A stretch of 6,635 nucleotides of DNA, from the NCBI GenBank assembly GCA_050954595.1, contig JBPBQE010000056.1, positions 1-6,635 of the forward strand, read 5' to 3'. This DNA is from JAVVHH01 sp050954595. GTDB taxonomy: Bacteria; Pseudomonadota; Alphaproteobacteria; Acetobacterales; Acetobacteraceae. Positions 1-6,635 of this stretch are shown piece after piece. The position numbers and the translations under genes are program-made. The notes under the pieces were generated by a model. It was not told where the DNA came from. It saw nothing but the letters and a program-made list of their open reading frames with translations, and ran no database searches. How positions within the stretch are numbered: the stretch's first letter is position 1; every line of letters begins with the position of its first letter.

Positions 1-1807
<1,807 letters not shown>

Positions 1808-1841
1808 CGTCTGCCCGATGTGGCAGGCGACATGCCGTCCG

Positions 1842-2780
1842 TCAATCCCTCCCGCTAACGAAACCGCTGAAATCCTCTATTCTGCTTTCCCAATCTTGCG
1901 CATCAGAACTCCAGAGAGACATTATCTTGCGCGTCATAGCTGGGTCCCCAATTTTGCGGTTGCGGAACCATGTTGCCTGCCGCTTGACGTACCGCATGGA
2001 CGCCGCGATCGCCTGTTGCCGGGCATCGGCCAGAGTCATCTGCCCCCGCACCACCGCGCTCAACTCCGGCACACCCAACGCGCGCAACGCAGGAGAGGCC
2101 GGGTCCAGATTCAGCGCACACAGCGCGGCAACCTCGTCGAGGGCGCCGGCCGCGAGCATGGCGTCGAACCGTGAGGCGACGCTGACCCACAGCGCCTCCC
2201 GTGGCGGGTCCAGCACGATCGACCGAAATGCATATGGCACCGGAGCACCGGCGTTACGCTGCCATGCCGCCAGTCCGCGCCCGGTGCTGCGCCATACCTC
2301 CCAAGCCCGCGCCAGCCGTTGCGGATCGCTCGGCCGCAGCCCGGCTGCCGTTTCCGGATCGACGGCGGCCAATCGGGCGTGCATCGCCGCCGGCCCGTCG
2401 GCAGCGACCAGCGCGCGTGCTTCGGCCCGATGCGCCGGGTCCGGCTCGGGGATGTCGGCCAGCCCGGCCGTCAAGGATTGCAGGTACAAGCCCGTGCCGC
2501 CGCACAGGATCGGCAACGCCGCGTCCTCCATCGCCGCCAGCGCCTCGCGACGCCACCAGGCGACGCTGCCGGGCTCCGCGGCCGGGCGGATGCCGTAGAG
2601 CCGGTGCGGCACGGCGGCGTGATCGGAGGCACTCGGCTGCGCGGTGACGATCGGCACCTCGCGATATACCTGCATGCTGTCGGCATTGATCACCGTGCCG
2701 CCGAGCCGCTCGGCCAGCATCAGGGCCAGCGCCGACTTTCCACTGGCGGTCGGCCCCGCGATGATCAGTGCTTGCCGCAG
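1842..2780 (-). CDS. miaA: tRNA dimethylallyltransferase MiaA, probable CTG start
   Basis: MiaA transfers a dimethylallyl group to N6 of A37 in tRNAs that read UNN codons, the first step to (ms2)i6A37. From CTG 2780 the product is 312 residues, normal for the family. It shows the Walker A loop GPTASGKS (9-16), DSMQVY with the catalytic Asp (D34), GGTGLYLQ (94-101), SDPQRLARAWEV (151-162) and RYVKRQATWFRNR (263-275). The first in-frame ATG (2720) would remove the whole P-loop, so it cannot be the true start. Upstream in frame, between the stop at about 2815 and 2720, there is no ATG, GTG or TTG. The CTG at 2780 follows AGGGAGG (2792-2786) by 5 bases, so I take it as the start; a sequencing indel is the alternative. 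The last ~37 codons are AT-rich and use ATA, AGA and AGG, unlike the rest, although DAQDWESRIEDFSGFV loosely resembles MiaA tails. ilvB follows. Confidence 0.93.
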   Translation of the reverse strand: MRQALIIAGPTASGKSALALMLAERLGGTVINADSMQVYREVPIVTAQPSASDHAAVPHRLYGIRPAAEPGSVAWWRREALAAMEDAALPILCGGTGLYLQSLTAGLADIPEPDPAHRAEARALVAADGPAAMHARLAAVDPETAAGLRPSDPQRLARAWEVWRSTGRGLAAWQRNAGAPVPYAFRSIVLDPPREALWVSVASRFDAMLAAGALDEVAALCALNLDPASPALRALGVPELSAVVRGQMTLADARQQAIAASMRYVKRQATWFRNRKIGDPAMTRKIMSLWSSDAQDWESRIEDFSGFVSGRD

Positions 2781-2808
2781 TGCGTCCTCCCTGCCATGTG
2801 CCCGGCCG
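2781..2808. promoter_or_regulatory. 28-base divergent start region between miaA and serB
   Basis: Only 28 bases separate the inferred miaA CTG from the serB ATG. They hold the miaA Shine-Dalgarno (AGGGAGG on the minus strand, 2792-2786). No convincing pair of promoters fits, so each promoter must lie partly inside the opposite gene. For serB, TTGCCG (2772-2777) with CATGTG (2795-2800) at 17-base spacing is a weak candidate. It would start transcription almost at the ATG, giving a leaderless or near-leaderless message. I see no good minus-strand promoter. Confidence 0.4.
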
Positions 2809-3672
2809 ATGTCGTTCTACCTCACCTTGATCGCAGCACCCGGCCAGCTCGACCCGGCCGTGATCGCCCGCGCCGTCGCCGCCACAAGCGCTGCCAGCCC
2901 GGTCACGCTCTCACCCGGCGAGGCCGTCGATCTGCCCTGCCCCGCCGCGCCTGACCCGGACGCCCTGCGCGCTGCCCTTGGCGACGCACCGGTCGACGCG
3001 GTCGTGACACCGGCCGGCAACCGACGCAAGCGCCTGCTCATCGCCGACATGGACAGCACGATCGTCGTCGGCGAGACGCTGGACGAGCTGGCGCACTTCG
3101 CCGGCGTCGGCGACCGCGTCGCTGCCATCACGGCGCGGGCCATGGCCGGCGAGATCGACTTCAAGGGCGCCCTGCGCGAGCGCGTTGCCCTGCTCGAAGG
3201 CCTCAACCTGGCAGCCCTGGAACAAACCTGGGCCGCGACCCGGATGATGCCGGGCGCCCACGAGTTGGTCGCCACCATGCGGCGCCACGGCGCCACGACG
3301 GCGCTGGTCTCGGGTGGGTTCACCTTCTTCACCGCTCGCGTCGCCGCTGCCCTGGGCTTCGACGAGAACCGCGCCAACACCCTGCTCGACGACGGTGCCA
3401 AGCTCCTGGGCCGGGTGGAGGAACCCATCCTCGATCGCACCTCCAAGCTGGAGAGCCTGCGGGAATTGGCCGCAATCTACGGCCTGTCGACCGACGATTG
3501 CCTTGCCGTCGGCGACGGTGCCAACGACCTCGACATGATCCAGGCCGCCGGCCTGGGTGTCGCCTACCACGCCAAGCCCATCGTTGCCGCTGCCGCGCGC
3601 GTTCGAATCGATCATGGCAATTTGCGAGCGCTGCTGTTCATGCAGGGATATGCAGCCACGGAGTTCGCGTGA
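2809..3672 (+). CDS. serB: Phosphoserine phosphatase SerB
   Basis: SerB removes phosphate from O-phosphoserine, the last step of the phosphorylated serine pathway; it is a cytoplasmic Mg2+-dependent HAD enzyme. The 287-residue product has HAD motif I DMDST (nucleophile D80, acid/base D82), substrate glutamate E89, the IDFKGALRERV cap segment with R125 as likely phosphoserine ligand, motif II SGG (168-170) followed by FTFF, motif III K213, and motif IV GDGAND (235-240). The first ~70 residues are a short, weakly conserved N-terminal region in place of the full ACT-like domain of longer SerBs. ATG 2809 starts a good SFYLTLIAAPG N-terminus but has no visible Shine-Dalgarno. An in-frame extension upstream to 2644 only mirrors miaA and is rejected. 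The gene is divergent from miaA; its stop overlaps a possible small ORF. Confidence 0.95.
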   Translation: MSFYLTLIAAPGQLDPAVIARAVAATSAASPVTLSPGEAVDLPCPAAPDPDALRAALGDAPVDAVVTPAGNRRKRLLIADMDSTIVVGETLDELAHFAGVGDRVAAITARAMAGEIDFKGALRERVALLEGLNLAALEQTWAATRMMPGAHELVATMRRHGATTALVSGGFTFFTARVAAALGFDENRANTLLDDGAKLLGRVEEPILDRTSKLESLRELAAIYGLSTDDCLAVGDGANDLDMIQAAGLGVAYHAKPIVAAAARVRIDHGNLRALLFMQGYAATEFA

Positions 3673-3788
3673 CCGAACTGGTCCGGAACGAACAAATGGA
3701 GCTGATCGCAACCATCGTCGCCGGGGTGACCGCCGGCACTGAACCACGACACGGCCCGAGCACTACAATGTTCCCCTTTGTCCAATGA
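3669..3788 (+). CDS. Candidate small protein of 39 residues between serB and epmB
   Basis: This GTG-started ORF is unrecognised. It begins MTELVRNEQMELIATIVAG, reading GTG as Met, and ends TTMFPFVQ. GGAG (3660-3663) lies 5 bases before the GTG, an ideal Shine-Dalgarno spacing. The GTG overlaps the serB stop by 4 bases (GTGA), and the TGA overlaps the epmB ATG by 4 bases (ATGA), so the arrangement would allow translational coupling from serB through to epmB, which has no Shine-Dalgarno of its own. Codons 1-23 favour G or C at the third position as in the neighbours; the last 16 do so less. Residues ~12-23 are mildly hydrophobic, too short for a confident membrane helix. It could equally be an unremarkable open frame in a 112-base gap, or act only as a coupling cistron. 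Confidence 0.35.
   Translation: MTELVRNEQMELIATIVAGVTAGTEPRHGPSTTMFPFVQ
3764..3769 (+). promoter_or_regulatory. Possible -10 element TACAAT upstream of epmB
   Basis: TACAAT differs from the sigma-70 consensus -10 by one base and stands out in this GC-rich setting. It would place a transcription start near 3776, about 9 bases before the epmB ATG. The matching -35 is poor (CTGAAC at 3739-3744 with a long 19-base spacer), so a chance match is quite possible. Confidence 0.25.
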
Positions 3789-4810
3789 TGACCCTCCGCA
3801 CCACCAACGACCTTCTCGCCGCAGGCCTAGTGCATTCGGATCAGACCCCGTCTCTCGACCTCGTCTCGGCCCGGTATGCCGTTGCAATCACTCCAGCCGT
3901 CCAGGCGCTGATCGAGGACCCGGCTGACCCGATCGGTCTTCAATTCGTCCCGACGTCGGCCGAACTGCACCATCTGCCGCACGAACTGGCCGACCCCATC
4001 GGCGACGCGGCGCACAGCCCGATTCCCGGCCTGGTGCATCGCTACCCCGACCGCGTGCTCCTCAAGCCCGTCCTCGTCTGCCCCGTCTATTGCCGCTTCT
4101 GCTTCCGGCGCGAGCATGTCGGCCCCGGTAACGGCGCGATGTCGCCGGCCGATCTCGACGCTGCCATCGCCTATATCGCCGCCCGCCCCGCCATCCGCGA
4201 GGTGATCCTCACCGGCGGCGACCCACTCATGGTCGCTCCCCGCCGCCTCCGCGACCTGCTCGACCGCCTGCAAGCCATCCCGCATGTCGAACTGCTCCGC
4301 CTTCATTCCCGAGTACCCGTCACCGACCCGGCCCGCGTCACGCCCGCTCTGCTCGCCGCACTCGATCGCGATACCCCGGTCTGGCTCGCCGTTCACGCCA
4401 ACCATGCCCGCGAGTTCAGCCCCGAAGCTGCCACCGCCCTACGCGCGCTGCATGCCGCCGGGGTGTCGTTGATCGGCCAAAGCGTGCTGCTACGTGGCGT
4501 CAACGACAGCGCGGCGGCGCTCGAAGACCTGTTTCGCGCCATGCTCCGCACCCGCGTGAAGCCCTACTACCTGCATCAGCTCGACCCGGCGCCCGGCACG
4601 GCGCGCTTTCACGTGCCGATCGCTGAAGGCCGCCAGTTGCTCGAGGCATTGCGCGGCCGGGTCACGGGAATGGCGTGGCCGACCTATGTGCTGGACATCG
4701 AGGGCGGGCGCGGCAAGGTGCCGATCGGGCCGGACTACCTCGGCGATGGAACCGTGCGCGACCCGTGGGGTGGTTCGCACGCGCTTGCCGCGTCACCTTC
4801 GGCGGGATAA
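3785..4810 (+). CDS. epmB: EF-P beta-lysylation protein EpmB (radical SAM lysine 2,3-aminomutase family)
   Basis: EpmB is a radical SAM, PLP-dependent aminomutase that converts L-lysine to (R)-beta-lysine, which EpmA then attaches to elongation factor P. The 341-residue product has the iron-sulfur cluster motif CPVYCRFC (C99, C103, C106), the SAM-contacting region ILTGGDPL (141-148), two acids matching the substrate amino group ligands of lysine 2,3-aminomutase (D267 in HQLDPAPGT, D304 in VLDIEGGRGK) and the PLP lysine in GGRGKVPIGP (K311). The length matches E. coli EpmB (about 342) rather than the longer catabolic KamA, and efp follows 41 bases later; both support the EpmB role. Start is ATG 3785 or the adjacent ATG 3788; neither has a Shine-Dalgarno. 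The start overlaps the end of a small candidate ORF. EpmA is not in the window. A free lysine 2,3-aminomutase is the less likely alternative. Confidence 0.9.
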   Translation: MMTLRTTNDLLAAGLVHSDQTPSLDLVSARYAVAITPAVQALIEDPADPIGLQFVPTSAELHHLPHELADPIGDAAHSPIPGLVHRYPDRVLLKPVLVCPVYCRFCFRREHVGPGNGAMSPADLDAAIAYIAARPAIREVILTGGDPLMVAPRRLRDLLDRLQAIPHVELLRLHSRVPVTDPARVTPALLAALDRDTPVWLAVHANHAREFSPEAATALRALHAAGVSLIGQSVLLRGVNDSAAALEDLFRAMLRTRVKPYYLHQLDPAPGTARFHVPIAEGRQLLEALRGRVTGMAWPTYVLDIEGGRGKVPIGPDYLGDGTVRDPWGGSHALAASPSAG

Positions 4811-4851
4811 AAGCCCGTCCTCCGCGACAGTATTGAAAACAGGCTCTTTCC

Positions 4852-5418
4852 ATGAAGCAGCAGGCCAACCTCATTCGCGCCGGTCAGGTGCTCGATCACG
4901 GCGGCCGCCGTTGGACCGTGCTGAAGCAGCAGATCATCACCCCCGGCAAGGGCGGCGCGTTCATCCAGGTCGAAATGCGCGACCTCAAGACTGGCAACAA
5001 GACCAACGAACGCTGGCGCACCGCCGACAGCGTCGAGCGGCTCCAGACCTCGGAAAAGGAGTACACCTATTCCTACACCGAGGGTGACAACATCGTCCTG
5101 ATGGACCCCGAGAGCTTCGAGCAGACCCACATCCCGATGGACCTGCTCGGCGATCTCGCACCGTTCCTGCAGGACAACATGAAGGTCACGGTCGACCTCG
5201 TGGAATCCGACCCGGTCGGCATCCGCCTGCCCTCCACCGTCATCCTCGAAGTCGTCGAGGCCGATCCGGTGGTCAAGGGCCAGACGGCAACCAGCTCCTA
5301 CAAGCCGGCCAAGCTCAGCAACGGCGTCAAGACCCAGGTGCCGCCCTTCGTCGAAGCCGGCGAGCGCATCGTGGTCCGCACCGAAGACGCGACCTACGTC
5401 GAGCGCGCCAAGAGCTAA
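4852..5418 (+). CDS. efp: Elongation factor P
   Basis: EF-P binds stalled ribosomes between the P and E sites and promotes peptide bond formation at consecutive prolines. The 188-residue product has the expected three beta-barrel domains: a KOW-like domain I (about 1-64), OB-type domain II (about 66-127) and domain III (about 130-185, including GVKTQVPPFVEAGERIVVRT). The loop at the tip of domain I reads ITPGKGGAF, so K33 is in place as the modified residue; there is no Arg as in rhamnosylated (EarP-type) EF-P. A lysine here together with the upstream epmB implies beta-lysylation. ATG 4852 starts the standard N-terminus (MKQQANLIRAGQVL); I see no strong Shine-Dalgarno before it. It is likely co-transcribed with epmB (41-base gap without a convincing terminator). 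Length and motifs are normal. Confidence 0.97.
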   Translation: MKQQANLIRAGQVLDHGGRRWTVLKQQIITPGKGGAFIQVEMRDLKTGNKTNERWRTADSVERLQTSEKEYTYSYTEGDNIVLMDPESFEQTHIPMDLLGDLAPFLQDNMKVTVDLVESDPVGIRLPSTVILEVVEADPVVKGQTATSSYKPAKLSNGVKTQVPPFVEAGERIVVRTEDATYVERAKS

Positions 5419-5428
5419 CAGTCTATCC

Positions 5429-5456
5429 GGCCCTTTCCCGTTGGCGGGAGAGGGCC
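5429..5456 (+). repeat. Strong intergenic hairpin between efp and suhB
   Basis: Bases 5429-5440 pair with 5445-5456 to form a 12-bp stem with one G-T wobble and a TTGG loop (GGCCCTTTCCCG / CGGGAGAGGGCC). No T-tract follows, so it is not a classical intrinsic terminator. The CCCT(T/C)TCCCG...CGGGAGAGGG core resembles a palindrome that I recall as dispersed through intergenic DNA of many GC-rich proteobacteria. Its likely roles are 3'-end protection of the efp message, partial termination, or an RNA processing site. It ends 3 bases before the suhB Shine-Dalgarno. Confidence 0.75.
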
Positions 5457-5459
5457 TCC

Positions 5460-5464
5460 AAGGA
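5460..5464 (+). promoter_or_regulatory. Shine-Dalgarno that fixes the suhB start
   Basis: AAGGA ends 9 bases before ATG 5474. It supports that ATG over the in-frame TTG at 5441, which lies inside the hairpin. Confidence 0.7.
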
Positions 5465-5473
5465 ATAGTGAAT

Positions 5474-6325
5474 ATGGCTCTTCGCCTCTCCCCACAGATG
5501 ACCGTGATGCAGAGCGCGGCACAGAAGGCGGCAAAACGGCTGCTGCGTGACTTCTCGGAAGTCGAGCAACTCCAAGTCAGCGTCAAAGGCCCGTCCGACT
5601 TCGTGAGCCAGGCCGATATCCGCGCCGAGCAGACCGTTCGCGAGGAACTGGCCAAGGCCCGTCCCGGCTATGCCTTCCTCATGGAAGAGAGCGGCACCAG
5701 CGGTCCGGCCGACTGGACGCATCGTTGGGTGGTCGACCCGCTCGACGGCACCACCAACTTCCTTCACGGCGTGCCGCACTGGTGCATCTCCATCGCCCTT
5801 GAGCAGCGCAAGCCCGATGGCGGCACGGAAATCTCCGCCGGCGTGATCTACAACCCGGTCAACGACGAGATGTTCTGGGCCGAGCGCGGTGTCGGCGCGT
5901 TCCTCAACGAGCGCCGCCTGCGTGTCGCTGCCCGGCGCGAGATCAAGGACGCGCTGTTTGCCACCGGCATCCCGTTCGCCGCCGTCAGCGCCGCCCGCCG
6001 CCTATCTTTCGCCCGCACGCTCGGCACGCTGATGCCGCAGGTCGCCGGCATCCGTCGCTTCGGCGCCGCCGCATTGGATTTGGCGTGGGTCGCGGCAGGC
6101 CGTTACGATGGCTATTGGGAGTTGGGGCTCAAGCCGTGGGACATGGCCGCCGGGATGCTGATCGTGCGTGAGGCCGGCGGGTTCGTCACCGACGCAGCCG
6201 GCGCCGAAGCCGTGATGCACGAAAGCGCTGGCAACGACATCGTTGCCGCGAACCCGCACCTGCATCCGCGCTTGCTGCAAGTCGTGTCCGACGGCGTGTC
6301 GGCCGCCGAGGGCCGCGCCGCCTGA
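5474..6325 (+). CDS. suhB: Inositol-1-monophosphatase family protein SuhB
   Basis: This Mg2+-dependent, lithium-sensitive-type phosphatase family removes phosphate from inositol monophosphate and related sugar phosphates; E. coli SuhB also binds RNA polymerase and affects rRNA transcription. The 283-residue product has KGPSDFVSQAD (38-48), the metal-binding EES (71-73), the signature DPLDGTTNFLHG (88-99) with D88, D91, G92 and T93, and the second signature WDMAAGMLIVREAGG (222-236) with D223. The length is slightly above the usual ~260-270. ATG 5474 is chosen because AAGGA precedes it and the family N-terminus begins soon after. It follows efp with a hairpin between them, a neighbourhood I recall from other alphaproteobacteria. 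Its stop overlaps the next ATG by one base (TGATG). The true substrate cannot be read from sequence; some relatives act on histidinol phosphate or nucleotides. Confidence 0.93.
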   Translation: MALRLSPQMTVMQSAAQKAAKRLLRDFSEVEQLQVSVKGPSDFVSQADIRAEQTVREELAKARPGYAFLMEESGTSGPADWTHRWVVDPLDGTTNFLHGVPHWCISIALEQRKPDGGTEISAGVIYNPVNDEMFWAERGVGAFLNERRLRVAARREIKDALFATGIPFAAVSAARRLSFARTLGTLMPQVAGIRRFGAAALDLAWVAAGRYDGYWELGLKPWDMAAGMLIVREAGGFVTDAAGAEAVMHESAGNDIVAANPHLHPRLLQVVSDGVSAAEGRAA

Positions 6326-6635
6326 TGCGCGGCATCCCGGTTGTCACGGTGGTGATGGCAGCCGGGCTGCTGCTGGCGGGGGTTGCTGCCCATGCCCAAG
6401 TCACCACTAATGACGGGGCGCTGGACTCACTGGCGCCCCAGCGTGCGCCCGCGACCCGGCCACAGACGCCTCACCGCGCAACACCGAAGCCGGCCGCTCC
6501 CAGGACCGAATCGAAAGCAGCACCCCCTGCCCCGGCCAAGACGGTCAAGCCGGCGATCCCGGTCAGTCCGCCGGCGATCCTGGCGCTCCCGCCCGCTGTC
6601 GCCGTGCCGCTCGCCCATCCGCCACCGCCGCCCGT
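6325..6635 (+). CDS. Proline-rich exported protein, N-terminal part only
   Basis: Only the first 103 codons (plus two bases) are in the window. Residues 1-24 form a signal peptide: a short basic start (MRG), a hydrophobic core (VVTVVMAAGLLLAGVAA) and a likely cleavage AHA|Q, so the protein is exported to the periplasm or beyond. There is no lipobox cysteine. The mature part is low-complexity and rich in Pro and Ala with scattered Lys/Arg (22 of 79 residues after the signal are Pro), ending in PPPPPV at the window edge. Such a linker suggests a wall-spanning stalk before a folded domain; I recall OmpA-like domain proteins of this type in Acetobacteraceae, but no such domain is visible here. 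The ATG overlaps the suhB stop by one base and has no Shine-Dalgarno, implying translational coupling. Confidence 0.75.
   Translation, partial: MRGIPVVTVVMAAGLLLAGVAAHAQVTTNDGALDSLAPQRAPATRPQTPHRATPKPAAPRTESKAAPPAPAKTVKPAIPVSPPAILALPPAVAVPLAHPPPPP

Noticed and set aside
1817..1845. TTGACG (minus strand, 1845-1840) as a -35 element for ilvB
   Set aside because: No acceptable -10 lies at 16-18 bases (CACATC or CCACAT), and it overlaps the miaA stop codon.
2644..2808. In-frame N-terminal extension of serB
   Set aside because: The extension overlaps the conserved miaA P-loop region antisense and does not resemble SerB; ATG 2809 gives the expected N-terminus.
3719..3737. GCCGG/CCGGC inverted repeat between serB and epmB
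   Set aside because: A 5-bp stem of GC-rich sequence without a T-tract is expected by chance at this base composition.
2911..3747. Long minus-strand open frame opposite serB
   Set aside because: serB has every HAD motif in the plus frame; the antisense frame has no family signature and reflects high third-position GC.
4803..4817. Small inverted repeat after epmB as a terminator
   Set aside because: The stem is only 4 bp with no T-tract, and the gap to efp is short; more likely read-through into efp.
5441..5473. Upstream TTG start for suhB at 5441
   Set aside because: It lies in the loop of the hairpin and has no Shine-Dalgarno; ATG 5474 has AAGGA at good spacing.
4735..5655. Long open frame (306 codons) antisense to efp
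   Set aside because: It lies over efp and the ends of epmB and suhB, has low-complexity composition, and no recognisable motif; it is a GC-rich shadow of efp.

Overview
The window is ordinary high-GC bacterial chromosome, dense in coding sequence, with no RNA genes, insertion sequences, CRISPR arrays or phage genes that I can see. The protein sequences (an alphaproteobacterial-type acetolactate synthase, a short-N-terminus SerB, an EpmB/EF-P/SuhB cluster, and a proline-rich secreted protein) suggest an alphaproteobacterium, probably Rhodospirillales and perhaps Acetobacteraceae. That placement rests on remembered family resemblance, not on a search.

The layout is two divergent gene groups that separate near position 2795. 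Leftward (minus strand) run miaA (2780 to 1842) and then ilvB (1807 to beyond position 1), 34 bases apart and probably co-transcribed. ilvB lacks only its last few codons; ilvN and ilvC would be the usual next genes but lie outside. Rightward (plus strand) run serB (2809-3672), a candidate 39-residue small ORF (3669-3788), epmB (3785-4810), efp (4852-5418), a strong hairpin (5429-5456), suhB (5474-6325), and the start of a proline-rich exported protein (6325 to the window end).

Functionally, ilvB and serB belong to branched-chain amino acid and serine synthesis. miaA, epmB and efp serve translation: MiaA isopentenylates A37 of tRNAs reading UNN codons, and EpmB makes the (R)-beta-lysine attached to EF-P, whose target lysine (K33) is present. 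The partner ligase EpmA is not in the window. suhB encodes an inositol monophosphatase family enzyme.

I found no clearly new multi-gene system. The points most worth a second look are: miaA has no ATG, GTG or TTG start that keeps its P-loop, but has a CTG behind a strong Shine-Dalgarno sequence; an unlisted small ORF bridges serB and epmB with 4-base overlaps at both ends and its own Shine-Dalgarno; the divergent starts of miaA and serB are only 28 bases apart; the last ~100 bases of miaA are unusually AT-rich and hold three copies of a short repeat; and a 12-bp-stem hairpin without a T-tract lies between efp and suhB.
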